A stretch of 64,000 nucleotides of DNA from Camarhynchus parvulus (taxonomy: Eukaryota; Chordata; Aves; Passeriformes; Thraupidae): contig NC_044582.1 in NCBI RefSeq assembly GCF_901933205.1, positions 17,459,820-17,523,819 on the forward strand, in the 5' to 3' direction. Numbering within the stretch: the stretch's first letter is position 1; the number at the start of each line of letters is the position of its first letter. Under the pieces are notes generated by a model. The model did not search any database and had not been told where the DNA came from. It was given only the letters and a program-made list of their open reading frames with translations. Positions 35,911-47,745 of the stretch are shown in pieces. The position numbers were made by a program, and so were the translations under genes.

Positions 35911-37681
35911 AACCAAGCTGTTATTAAAACTGCCCAAAAAATAAGTCACAATTCTTATAGATTTTTTTTCCTTTAAACAGTGTTTGCAATACCTTTTAAA
36001 GAGGAGCTGAGGGTATTTGTGTGATTTGTGCGTGTGCTCACAATGGAGCCATGAGGCAGATACTGAGTGTGGCTCCAGTTAGAAAAGAAGGAAAATTTGA
36101 CAAAGAAAATTATATTTCTACCATTTTCAGGGTGATGGAGTTTAGCCACATTCTCTTAAATTGAAAAAAAAAAAACAACAACAAAAACAAAACAAACAAA
36201 CAAAAAAAAAAAACCCCCAAAACCAAAAACCTGCAGGCTGAATGGGACTACAGGCTACAGGGTATGGAATGTTGTAAAGATGAAATAGGTGTGACAGCCC
36301 TGGCCAGTTTTGGGGTGGATCCATGGGGTTCTTGAGCCCCACTGGGCCTGGCTGAAGTGCCCCTTCCTGTCCTTGCTGTTTCTGCAGCTGAAGCTTCTAA
36401 ACTCTGCAGGTCCAGATTGCACCAATTTGGATTTGGGTTTGGGCATTTGCTCTCAGGATAAATATTTGTTATGGATCCCCAAGGCCTCAGCCTTCTGTTC
36501 CATGCCTCCAGAAACTCTGTGTGCCATTAGCTGAGGACGTGGGTGGAATTGGCATTGTCCCCCTGGTGCAGCTCAGCTCCACATCACCTGAGCTCAGCTC
36601 CTGTTCCCACTCCAGGCTGAGCTCAGCATCACTCCCAGGTGTTTGTGCTGCCTCTGGGGTCTGTTTCCATCCCCCTGCTCTGGACACAAAGCAGGAATCC
36701 TCCCAGGCAAGCAGTGAAGGAAATTGCCATGCCCAGGGACACCAACGCTGTTTTATTTTCATGGGGTTTAACCTGAAGCAGCTCTGTGGCTCTTTCTGGT
36801 GATGCATGGCTTTTCCCTGGGGGCTGTTTTACTTTTTAATATTTGATCATGTCCTGCAGATGGTCGTGTTGGCTTCCAAGGGATGGGCCAGGTGTTCTCC
36901 TGCACTCACACAGAGCGTCCACTGAGAGAGTTATTGCCTCACACAGCAAATGGATGTGGCTGGGCTTATTCTTACACTTATTTTTACACTCTGCAAATGA
37001 AACTGTGGCCTTTATTTCGGCTGGTTGTTTAGGCTAAAATCCTTAATGAATCCTTGAATTGTGGCACTTAAATATTTCTGTAGAGGGCTGAAGCAGAGGT
37101 TTTCTAGCACACAGAATAACACCTGTGGAAATGATGGCACACGACCTCTGCCCCTGTGTGAGCAGACAAGAGGAAGAGGGAGGCAGAAGTCTGAGATATG
37201 GAATATTTGTGTGAAATCCTGTAAAAAATATGTTGATCATAGGAATAATAGCTTCTCACTCACACAGGACCCTTCTCCCCTGGGCTGGAAAAGGGACATA
37301 GCCTGGGCAGGAGCACTGAGAACAGGTGAGAGCAGAGTGATGGCAGCTTTGAGTGATAAAAAATCAAAACCCACTGAAATCCTCGAGTTTCCTCTCTCCT
37401 CCTTTCCCCTAATAATTTCTGAAGGAGCCTGGCTGAGGAGAAGATTTTGGGAGATGAAGTTCTTGTTCTCCCTGTGAGCCCTGCCGGGAAGGGGGGGTGG
37501 TTCATTTGAGGTGCCCTCCGTGCGCTGACAATGAGCAGCTGAACGCATCAGTGCCTGCAAATAGCCTGGCTGCCTCATTGCTGCTCTGACAAAAACCCCG
37601 GCCTCGTTAGCATTTGGTGGAGCTGGAATGTTGAACTTTTGTTCAGATTTCAGGGCTGAGTCGGGAAGCCTTTGCCTCTCC
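35911..37681. other. Non-coding sequence
   Basis: No gene is supported. A-rich low-complexity lies at 36163-36232, and a GC-richer part at 36520-36720 is open in several frames without a domain. Confidence 0.6.
36163..36232. repeat. A-rich low-complexity tract
   Basis: Poly-A is interrupted by CAA and CAAA words, then CCCCC and AAAACC. No retrocopy or LINE body is recognised on either side, so it is not assigned to an element. Confidence 0.8.
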
Positions 37682-38066
37682 TGTGATGGTGTTCACAGGG
37701 GTCTTAGGATGAGGGAAGAGACGAGGATCTGACTCCATGTTTCAGAAGGCTTGATTTATTATTTTATTATATATATTATATTAAAACTATACTAAAAGAA
37801 TAGAAGAAAGGATTTCATCAGAAGGCTAGCTAAGAATAGAATAGGAAGGAATGATAACAAAGGCTCTATCTCGGACTCTCTGTCCGAGCCAACTGGGCTG
37901 TGATTGGCCATTAATTAGAAACAACCACATGAGACCAATCACAGATGCACCTGTTGCATTCCACAGCAGCAGATAACCATTGTTTACATTTTGTTCCTGA
38001 GGCCTCTCAGCTTCTCAGGAGGAAAAATCTTAAGGAAGAGATTTTCCATAAAAGATGTCTGCGACC
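37682..38066 (-). mobile_element. Solo LTR, five-copy family, copy 3
   Basis: The 385-bp element runs from TGTGATGGTGTTCACAGGGG to GTCTGCGACC and is flanked by the perfect hexamer CTCTCC (37676-37681 and 38067-38072). The terminal CA has changed to CC. AATAAA on the minus strand (complement of 37755-37760) and a CCAAT-type box are kept. It is nearly identical to copy 2 at 24274, 13.4 kb away in the same orientation. The 6-bp duplication points to an ERVK-like integrase. Confidence 0.92.
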
Positions 38067-40260
38067 CTCTCCCCCACACACATCAGTTTGCACGCTGGGG
38101 ATGGGTCTTTAGGAGGAGGGACACGAGGTTTGGCTGCTTTAATTGATTTATTTGTCACTGAATTATCAAAGTGACCTGAGCAGAGATGGGATAACACCAG
38201 TTTGGGGAGCTGGTCTCATATTCCAGCTGCTGAGCTCTGGGGCACAGCACTGAGCAAGGTACAGTGAAGGGAAATGTCAATGTTCAATGGCTTCACACAA
38301 GACAGAGAGGTTTAATTTAGTGGAAGAACGTGGATAACAAACTTGCCCTATTCACTGGCAGTGTGATCCATGGATTAGATGGATTTCATGTGTGACTAAA
38401 TATTCATGTATGAATGGCAGTGCTCTGAAATCAGAATCCTGCCCAACATGGAACTACATCTGAGTCCTCTCTGCAAATCTGAATCAAATAGGAAAAGCAG
38501 CCATGCACTCGGGGAAAGTGCTTGTTCACAAATAAAATTAAACATAAAAAGCTGAATAAATGCTAAAAATTAGGTTTTGATGAGAAAGCTTTTTTTTAAC
38601 AAGGTCTGTGAGGAATTTTGGGGATTGTGTTCCTACATTTCCTGTAATGAAAATGTTCACGAATTGAGGCAATTTTTTGAGCATGACAATTTATTTCAAA
38701 TGAAGGGATTAAAAAGCTTTGGGAAAGCAGAAGGTGTGAGCTGAAATGCAGAATGTCAGAATTGCTGCTGTGAAATCTATAATTCAATCTTGCTTTATCA
38801 TCCTAAGCAAAAGATGGATTTCTAGTAATGGATTGTCAGTTTGAAAATGCGTTGTAGCTTTTTTGTAATAAGCACAAGTAGATTCTTGTCAACCAGACAG
38901 GCAATATTTTTCTACATAAATATTTTCCCTTTCCTTCTGTCCTGGTGCCTGTATTTTTTACCATGAGCCCACTCTTTGTGAGGATATTTTCTCACATCAC
39001 CAAGCATAAGGGGTGAAGGACTGAGAGTAAAATGCTTTTGCAATTAAAATTATCCAGTTTCAGTTGAAATCATCCTTATTTATGCAGGGCAGATGCTCAT
39101 CATAATTTATTCAGTGATTTCTCTTTCTTCTGTACCTGAAGACAGGCCCTGCAAGTCAGAGGTTATAACCCTGCAAAAAGGAGCCAGTAATTACACCTGC
39201 CAGCATCTCCCCCTGGCCACTGGCACAATCACCATCAAGGATAATTGACAAGTAGCTAATAGGATAAGCTTTTGTTTCTTTGGGTTGTTTTCCTGTGTTT
39301 TCCCTCTGCTTAGCAAGGGGAAATCCATTAACTGCTGAGGCTCCGCCAGGAATGTGCTGCTGGGCACACAAGGACTGAGTCCTTGAAGCCACGGGGAAGG
39401 GACAGACATCTCTAAGAGGGAGAAACAGACGTCTTTCATCTTCTCTTTGACATCTAAATTCCCAGCTGGCTGGCTGCTGGAGCTCAGCCCGTGCTGGAGC
39501 TGCCCCAAAGGAGCTGCTGATGCCATATGGGCTCCACCTGAGCTGGGCTGGGCAACAGGTTTGCTCTGGGGCCAGCTCAACAAGGCACAGCTCCTGGGTT
39601 TGCCCTCGAGGAGCCAGCACAGCAGTTGTGTCTGGGACAGGGGGAGAGCCCTGAACCTGTGGGAAGCACAGAATCCATACCCTGGGAGCTGAGGGATGAA
39701 CAGGAGCACCCAACATCCTTTTGTTGCCTTAGCAGGGTCTGTTCACAGTTCACAGCCTGGTCAGAGCAAGCAGCGCTCACTGCTCGAGGGTGTCACAGCA
39801 AAGGTGTGAGTCCTGAGGCCAGGGAAAGGGTAAAAGTCAGGGGGAGAGGATAAATCAGGGCTCAGGACACCCAGTGGGATGTGGGGAGCGAGGATTTCCA
39901 GCTCCAGCACTGCTGAGCAGGTTTGTGCTTTACACCCCAGCCTGACCCGTGGTGCTGCTCTGATGGGTCAGGTCCTGCTCAGACACAGCGGAAAAGGGAA
40001 CAGGGATCTTTCCCCTCTCCAGGCCACATCCACAGCAATTTGTCTGCATTTCAGTCAACTTCTAAAGATGAAATTGAACCCAAAATTGCCCAGGAAAGAG
40101 ACATTTGTGGGTCAGAGAGCAGCATGAGTGTGATCAGCGTTCAGTGTTTGCTGATGGCTGGCTCTAAACCCACCCTTCCCTCAGTCTGGGGATGTTTTTA
40201 ATGTGTTGTGCCAAATTCCTGATTCCCTTGCTGCATTTCCCCTTCTAGGGCTACCTCTGG
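38067..40260. other. Non-coding sequence
   Basis: AT-rich unique DNA up to about 39150, then a GC-richer part. The minus frame of 186 codons at 39156-39716 has no recognisable domain, and two other frames are open over the same stretch, which reflects base composition. Confidence 0.55.
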
Positions 40261-40721
40261 TGATGCCTCAGGTTTGGGCTTTTATATTTTTCACATTCTG
40301 TGCTGCTTTAGTGTGTGGGTCTGGGCTTCATATCAGGGCATGGTGAGCTCTGTGCACAGAGCAGGGAGACAAAACAATTCCTGCTCCAGCTGGGCACCAA
40401 GGACAAATGACCCAAATCTCAGCCCAGGAGCACAAACACCGTGGGCTGGAGAGAGAAAAACAAGCAGGGTGGGACTGCCGGGGCTAAAGCTGGAATGGGA
40501 CAATGAACTGCAAGGTGCAAATGGAGCAGAACTGATCCCAGGGACAGACCCCGTGCCCGGCCGTGCATTTTGGGGCCATTTTGGTTCATCTTGGGTGCAG
40601 CCCTGGCTGGGCTCTTGTGCTGCCCAAGGTGGATCCATGCAGGAGATGCTTTGAATAAATCCCTGCTTTATTCTGTGACTCTGCCCAGCCTCTGCTCTAG
40701 GGCAGCCTGCACAGGGCATCA
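40261..40721 (+). mobile_element. Solo LTR, TGATGCC family, copy B
   Basis: The 461-bp element opens TGATGCCTCAGG and closes CAGGGCATCA. Near its end, AATAAA (40654-40659) precedes CCCTGCTTTATTCTGTGACT and a pyrimidine-rich U5. It is the inverted, near-identical partner of copy A at 28931. Flanks CTGG and CTGT agree at three of four bases; a 4-bp duplication would fit a gammaretrovirus-like (class I) integrase, but the match is weak. Open frames of 126-136 codons inside it are not genes. Confidence 0.9.
40654..40659 (+). terminator. LTR polyadenylation signal
   Basis: AATAAA in the R region of the LTR at 40261-40721, followed within 15-20 bases by a likely cleavage area. The same position is mutated to AATCAA in the sister copy. 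Confidence 0.6.
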
Positions 40722-43295
40722 CTGTCACAGTGCAGTGTGACATCCCTCATCTGCTCTTCAGATCCACCTCAGGGCTCTCCAAATGCCGCATTCCTCCTGT
40801 GCCTGTCCCCTGGGGATTTCAGGGATTTGCTCCCTTGCAATCTCCCCCACACAGCTCCATGCCTGTGTATCAAGGTGTGTTAAAAGTTCTGAAGGGATGT
40901 TATTAACTCGTATTATTTGTGTTTAAAATATGCAAACCCATTAAGTCAAATCACCTGCTGGTTTCCTGCTGAATTTCATTCCCAGACCAAATCCTGTTAC
41001 CTTTGAAAGAGCACAAAAAATGGGTTCTAAATAGCTCCTGGTAGAAAAAAAATCAAAATTATGAATAAGGATGTTTCAAACCCTTTAAACCATCTGCGTG
41101 CTGCCAGCTTACCTATTGTGCCTTTAATTTAAAAGGAATGCTAAAATGAGTGCAAACACTGGAAATTATGGCTCTCTGTGGAATACTAATCCGTAATATT
41201 TGCATATTTCTGACATTTTAAAATTCCCCAGACTCTCATTCCTCCATGCTCCCATCAGGGCAGTTTTGAGGACGTTCTGTGGTTATGAGTAAGGAATGAG
41301 AGCTGAGAGGATCTCATCAGGGTGCTCTGTGTGACTTGGAGAGCCTCCTGTAATTTTGGGATTTGTCTGACTAAAATCAATACTGCATCTTTTAGCATTT
41401 AGGGAGGCTGTAAGAGGCATGATTCCATCAGGGATGCAATAGGATTTTCTTTAATCATCCTCTTTCTGTGTCGTGTTTCACATTGCCAGTGAGAAGGACA
41501 TGTATTGTACAGCCAGCTCCTAAAACCAAACAGGGTCAGGATCAGGCTCAAGGTGTGCCCAGCCCTTTATGAAACACCTGGATGGGATGGTCTGGATACC
41601 ATAAGCTGAGAATTTTTGGAACAACTTGGAATTTGTATTTAAGGCTGGATTTTCCACAGTTTTTGGGCCTCAGGTGGCAGTTGACTAAAATGCTGTCCTC
41701 TGTGGATCACAGAAAACATGGATTTTCTAAGAGGAATCCAGGGTGGATCTTGGGAAGGATCATTCTGCTGCTCACCTGGGAATGTGTTTTGAGGTTTGTT
41801 GCTGTAATCTGCAACTAATTTTGGTCCTGGGAACTGTGTTTTGGGGAGAAACCAGTGGTAACATTCATGTTTGGTTATCAGGTTGGCCCTGCTTGGCTGC
41901 ACTGATGAATCTTGCCTAAAAATCAAGGTAAGAATAAATCGGATAGATAGAATAAAAATCTATGTACATCTACTTCAACTGCCAAGTTGAAATACGTAGA
42001 TTTACACAGATGTAAAACCAAAAGCAAAACATGCCAGTGTTGAACTTACTCCAACACTAATTCCACACTGCTGCAGATATTTATTCCTCATTTTACCCAT
42101 TCATTACCACTGCAGGATTACCAAGGCCCAGAACTTCTGCTGGGCTTTATCAGACCTTATCTCCATCACCCTCTCCACTAGTTCAGAAGGATGTGACTGC
42201 AAGCAATTAACATTTTGATGCACTTCACCACGCAATTGCCAGCCTTTATTTTCTTCCCATTAAAATCATTGGCTCAGTTTACAGCTGGCTTGGTTTTTAA
42301 TCTGGTTTTTGCTATTCCTATGGTAATGGAATCCATTCAATTAACACTCTGGTGGCTGGAGGGGAATACCAATCATTAAGCAAAGCCTGTTTGCCCTGGC
42401 CAGGCCTGGAGGAGAGGTTGCTTTTTGCTCTGTCAGGGGTAAAAATTTTGAAATTTGATGCTGCCAGGACTTCATTTTGTGAGGAATCCAGGTATTTTTG
42501 GGTTTCACTGGGCTGTTGGTGTGGGGAACCTCTGTATTAGGATATTTGAGCGTAAAAGAGACAGTTTGGCTTTGGGCTTGTGTTTGGTGGTTTGGGTACG
42601 GTTTGGGGGTACTTTTGGAGGGAAAGCATGTAATGTTTTGAAAGTTTGGGGTTTTTCTGGTTGGTAGTGGGGGCTTTTGTTTCTTTTGGATTTTTGGTGG
42701 GGTCTTGTTGGGTTTGTTTTTTGGTTTTTGTTTTTTTAATTGAATCAACCTTTTTCTGTACAGCAAAAGAAGCTTGGAGAAAATGTGTTTGAATTCTGCA
42801 GCCCTGCATTGTGAGGAGATGAATAGCATGAAAGGATAGAGCAGGAACCAGTGAACCTGAGGTAGACTTGAACTTTCTGCGCTTCTTTTGTTGTAGATTT
42901 CTTTTCATTGCCATGGGAGGCATCTCACTGTTGGCCAGTGCTCCTGAACAGGCACCTGGGGAGAAGCAGACCTTTAATGCTGCAAGGAAAATAATCACAG
43001 AATTTGAGCAGAATAAGGAATCTTCCTGTCCAAGAGGGATGAAATCCCAGGAGGGGAGTGCCAGCCCTGGGAGATGCCTGGAATTGGAGCACAATTATTT
43101 GGGAATCACTGAGCATCTGTCACTGACTGTCACCCTACAAGTCTTCTCTGGCTGCCTCCACATCCTGTTCTTTTCTTCCCAACTGCTTCAAAAAGGATGA
43201 GGATCATGGCCAATGTCCCTTTTCCATCTTTAATAGTTCTGTTGTGCAGAGAAAGCAGATCTAGGGGCTCAGATATTCTGGTATCTGTTCATCCA
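40722..43295. other. Non-coding sequence
   Basis: A short palindrome, TGTCACA-GTGCAG-TGTGACA, follows the LTR at about 40724-40743. Minus frames of 162 and 185 codons at 42341-43094 run through the G/T-rich tract and have lysine/threonine/proline-rich translations typical of low complexity, so they are not called. Confidence 0.6.
42560..42742. repeat. G/T-rich low-complexity tract
   Basis: About 180 bases are dominated by TTTGG, GGTTTGGG and TTTTTGG words with almost no C. There is no fixed period. Confidence 0.75.
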
Positions 43296-43356
43296 ATGGT
43301 TGGACTTGATGATCCCAGAGGTCTTTTCCAACCTTAGTGATTCCATGAGTCTATGG
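43296..43356 (+). mobile_element. CR1 LINE 3' end with tail
   Basis: AATGGTTGGACTTGATGATC, then GAGGTCTTTTCCAACCTTAG, then GATTCCATGAGTCTATG is the sense CR1 terminus with two tail octamers. Only about 60 bases remain. Confidence 0.85.
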
Positions 43357-45537
43357 AAACAGTAATAGGCTAGATAGGAATAAATCTGCCCTGCCTGAAA
43401 TCCTGTTTCAAATCATGGTATGACCCTCACTATGTTTTAGTAATCATGTGGAAGTTATGATTTTCTTTTTTTCTGGGGAAGAAAAAAGCAACAAACAAAC
43501 TTAAGAAAACACGACAATTTAACATAAAATGCAAATTAAGTTTCGTTTTCCCAAGTCCTGTTCTAGCAAACCTCAATGCATAATTCACAGCAGTTTCACA
43601 CTCAGCCCCATTACACAACTGGTGTGTGTTTCAGGAGGAAAACACACCAAATGTTTCCTACTTGCAAATCTCACAAAATCCAGGGTGATTTTCAGTTTCA
43701 CCACAAAACGGGAGACCCGCACTCCCATGGTCTTGAATTTTGTGGTTGGAATGTTTCATTGCCAGAGGGAAAAAAAAGCAAAAAAAAAAAAAAAGCTGAA
43801 CAGCCTGTTCAATTAAAATCAATGGAAATTTTCCCAGGCACTTCAAGGAAACTGAACGTGGGCACCAGATCTGTGAGGATGGCTGGAAATGGCCCGTGGA
43901 GAATTCCAAGGCAGGCAGCTTTGAACTGGATATGAAATAAATGAGAAACGAAGTGCAAGTGGCTGCCAGTGGGGCTGTGATAAGGCAATGTGCAAACACT
44001 TCCTCTGATAGCCCTGGAATTAGCTGCAATTAAGTGTGATTTGAATGAGGAACACATGGAATTTCCAGTTCATCACCCTCAGCAACGCTCGTGCAAAATT
44101 GCTGCAGCGAACTGCGAGGGGCTGCAGGCACCTCCTGAGGTTGGCTGTGTGTACAAAACCTGTGGAAATTCCAAACTTCCAAAAACTGGAAGAAATTGGG
44201 GCACGCTGGAGAGAAATATTTGCCAGATTGGAGTTTAATGAGAAACTGGAAATGGAGGAGGCATCAGAGCCTCTGTGAGAAACAGAAGGAAGAAATGTGG
44301 AGGGCTGCAGACTGAAACATGGGGTGTCCCCAGCCATCACCTCTCTCAGGTGGATGCTGTTTGCAGGGCAATACCTGAGCTCACCAAGGCCTATTTTGCT
44401 TTTATTTTGACAATTATGCTCTGCTTCACTTGTGCAAACATCAAGGATCAGGTAGATGTTGGGGCATTTACAGCACCATAAAGCTGGTGTACATTGTAAA
44501 TGTGGTACACACAGTAAATATGGTGCTAAAGGAAAAATATTTTTTTTTTTCTCATTGTCCCTTCATTTCTTCTCTTTCATGTCTTATTTTGGGATAGGTG
44601 AGGTGCTGTTCTACCTCACTGCTCTAAAAACTGCTCTCTTTGCATGGCCCTGCTCAGGCAGCGCCTAGCTTAGGGGATAGTGAGGATCCCTTAAGGAATT
44701 CCCTAAAAGGTAACCCCAATTAATTACTGTTTCCAGCTGTATGGAAATGGGCCTGCCCCTGGCAATGCAGGGGATGTTGCTGAATGGTGACAATGCTGTC
44801 CTTCACCTCCTGAGCATGATAACTCTTGATCTTTCCTATTTCAGCACGTGGAGTGGCTGAGCCTGTCTCTGAATGTCCCTACATGCACTTGCCCTCATAA
44901 ATTATATCTGTACAGAGCATTTTCTCTGCAATTTTGCTTCAGGAAAAGGCAAGAAGCACATACACCTAATAACAAATCCAGCCCAGAACTGATCATCAAA
45001 GCTGTCCTGGTTTTTAGAAAGCCTCACAGAAAGTAACTGAGCATTTGCAGGTGGAATTTAACCTAAATTAAAGAGTTGCAATATGCAGTGTGGACAAGGC
45101 AGGTGAGGGAGAGCAGGGGGAGCTCACCCAGCTGCTGTAAACTGATTTCTGCCCCCAAGGAACTTGTCAGGAGGTAGTGTCTGCTGCTGGCACTTTGCAG
45201 TGACAGGATTTGTCTTTATTCCCCCCAAATAATGTGCCTGCCTGTGTTTTAAAGCGGGATGGAGGACTGTATTTTAGCTGATAAATGACAATTCTGTTCA
45301 TTGTCAGGGTTTTCTGGATGAAGATTGCAACTAAAACAATGTTGCCTGAGCCCAGATGAAGCCTTTAGACACCAGGTGATTGGAGCTGGGCTGTGACCAA
45401 GCCCCAGCCAGGTCTGGGTTTAATGAACCTGCTGGCACCTCTGGGTGTCCCGTGGGACCATCAGCTCCTCACTCTCTGCTGCTGAGACAAACTTCTGCAT
45501 CTGTGCTGGTGCTTTCATTTGTGGGGGGGATTGTATT
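43357..45537. other. Non-coding sequence
   Basis: No gene is supported. The minus frame of 123 codons at 43658-44029 has no domain. An A-rich run at 43767-43795 is not attached to a recognisable retrocopy. Confidence 0.6.
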
Positions 45538-45943
45538 TGTGGGGTGCCCTCGTGGTGAAGGCAGGAATGATGAATCTGACTCCATGTTCTCAGAAGGCTG
45601 ATTTATTATTTTTTGATATTATATTGTATTAAATAATACTATACTAAACTATACTAAAGAATACAGGAAGGATACCTACAGAAGGCTAAAAGAGAATAAT
45701 GAAACTTGTGACTCTCTCCAGAGTCTGACACAGCTTGGCCCTCACTGGTCAATGAGTCAAAACAACTCACATGAAACCAATGAAACAATCACCTGTTGGT
45801 AAACAATGTCCAAACACATTCCAAAGCAGCAAAACACAGGAGAAGCAAATCAGATAATTATTGTTTTCCTTTTCTCTGAGGCTTCTCAGCTTCCCAGGAG
45901 AAAAACCCTGGGCAAAGGGATTGTTCAGAAAATATAACTGTCA
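45538..45943 (-). mobile_element. Solo LTR, five-copy family, copy 4
   Basis: Ends are TGTGGGGTGC and ATAACTGTCA. The interior shares TGACTCCATGTTCTCAGAAG, the paired ACTATACTAAA words and the AGGCTTCTCAGC region with the other copies, but it is more diverged. AATAAA on the minus strand is kept (complement of 45602-45607), as is the variable AT microsatellite. Flanks TGTATT and CGGGGG do not match, so the insertion junction is eroded or rearranged. Confidence 0.85.
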
Positions 45944-47476
45944 CGGGGGGGTGCTTTTTATTGAGAATATTTGCTGCTTTATAGCTCTGTTTCTTATTCC
46001 TTTGCCTTTCCCACCCATAATAGTGCCTCTCACTTTTTCCTGTTGTGCTGGAGGTGAGCTCTGCTGTTGATTAAACAGGGATCAATGCAGAATTCCCTCA
46101 CCATTACCCTGTACATTTTTACAGGTAAGCAATTTATGTTTTGATTTACCATCATCTCCTGCAGTTCAAGCTGCTCCAAAGGTGGGAACTCTAATTGCTG
46201 TCGTGCTCTTGAAGGGCTTCACATAATATTTAATTCTGCAAAGGGCAGAAGTGCTGAGGAATTTGGAATTTGGATGTGCCACACATGGAAATCTGCATGT
46301 TTGTACTGGCAGAAGCCTTCATGTAAATGCAGTTATTCTTCTTCTATAACTTCATGTGAATAAAGTTATTCTTTAGTAGAATTTAATTTGGGCAGCTGAA
46401 TGTACCTGAACTGGGTTGAGCCATATCTGTGCTAGGAAGATGTTTTAGGAAGGTTTTGTACTTTAGACAGCCCTTACGTAAAAATGATGAGTTAATAGCA
46501 TTACCAGAATTTCATGCCTTCATGCCCACAATTTAATCTACAATTTATGGTGGGATCCAAACCCTGCAGCTGCTACAGGGAGAAAACTTTTGTTCCTACT
46601 TTGGAATTGCTCAGCATTTCCCTTTTGTGGCTCAGCAGGGTGAAAACCACTGGAGGGGGATTCCTTTTAAAGGGCTGGAGAGCAGCGTGGTCACTTTGGT
46701 TCCTCTCTGCAGGAAGGGAAGCAGGACCCCACATCTGTGGGGTTTCTGGAGGTTTTGTAAAGCCCCTCCAACAGCAGAGGGTCATGGAGGGTCCTCAGTG
46801 AAGATCCTCAGGAGCTTTGTCACAAAATTCCTTTCAGGGATGTGTAATGAGGAGCTGGATCCCCCTGCTTTGACTCTGAGGTTACTCAAGTGAGTAAGAG
46901 CTTTGAGATTTGACTTCCTTGCTTTTCAGTGACAATGTAATTGTATCTGTGGCAGGAGATCCATGGAGTGACATTCAAAACAGGAATAATATTCCTAGAC
47001 TGAAAATAGCTTGGCAATAATTAGGAAAAAAACCCTCCAAACAGAAAAGTGAAAAATTGTGATTCCCTAAAATATAAAACACACACATTTTTTGACAAAT
47101 CTCTTCATCTAAGCCATGCAAGGTAGAGAGATATCCAACATGAATGTTTGTCAAGAGACTTTTTTTTAAGAAACAATATTTTCAAAGCATCAGAGATGAG
47201 GTCACCCATTAAAATTGGCAAGCTGTAATTTCAACCCCTTGCTCCTCAGAGACTCACTCTTCCTCAGCTTTTTATTTTCCTTGGTGTGGAGGTGACCCCG
47301 AGGCAGGTGTGAGGGTTGTCCCTGTCTGCAGCAGTGGAAGCCCTTGGGCTGGGCTGGTGGGGGGGGTTTCATTTGCTGCTTTTTTAGGGCAGGATAAATT
47401 ACAGGTCTGCCTGAAAGGGTTGTACCAATGGAAAAAATGTACACAGGTCACTGCTTCAAAAGATGGATGATAAATT
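45944..47476. other. Non-coding sequence
   Basis: Nothing recognised. Short open frames on both strands around 46514-46893 have no domain. Confidence 0.6.
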
Positions 47477-47745
47477 ATAGGATGAGTTAATGGTTTGTGT
47501 TGGAAGAGACCTTAAATCCCATCCAGTGCCAGCCCAGCCATGGCAGGGACACCTCCCACTGTCCCAGGTGCTCCAGCCCCAATGTCCAGCCTGGCCTTGG
47601 GCACTGCCAGGGATCCAGGGGCAGCCACAGCTGCTCTGGGCACCTGTGCCAGGGCTTCACTGCCCTCATAGGGAACAATTTCTTCTTAATACCCCATCTA
47701 AACTCACTTCTAAACACTTACACCGTTCCTTTCCCACTGGGGATA
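47477..47745 (-). mobile_element. CR1 LINE 3'-end fragment
   Basis: Reverse-complement CR1 with GGTTTGTGTTGGAAGAGACC, CCATGGCAGGGACACCTCCC, GCCTGGCCTTGGGCACTGCC, and AACAATTTCTTCTTAATACC in the expected order. It is among the longer copies here and the tail octamers are eroded. The 97-98-codon plus frames and the minus frame inside it belong to the repeat. Confidence 0.92.

Noticed and set aside
36163..36232. A-rich run as the tail of a processed pseudogene
   Set aside because: No gene-like sequence adjoins it and the run is interrupted by C-containing words on both sides.
39156..39716. Minus-strand frame of 186 codons
   Set aside because: Other frames on both strands are also open across this GC-richer stretch, and the translation has no recognisable motif.
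28931..40721. The two 461-bp LTRs as ends of one provirus
   Set aside because: They are inverted relative to each other and the interval contains unrelated unique DNA, a minisatellite and another LTR.
40333..40743. Frames of 126-136 codons, with matching ones at 28974-29319
   Set aside because: They are inside the two copies of a 461-bp LTR; the match between loci reflects the repeat and not a gene pair.
40724..40743. Palindrome TGTCACA-GTGCAG-TGTGACA as a regulatory or small-RNA hairpin
   Set aside because: The stem is only seven base pairs and it is next to an LTR junction; too short to support a function.
42341..43094. Overlapping minus-strand frames of 162 and 185 codons
   Set aside because: They pass through a G/T-rich low-complexity tract and give K/T/P/Q-rich translations.
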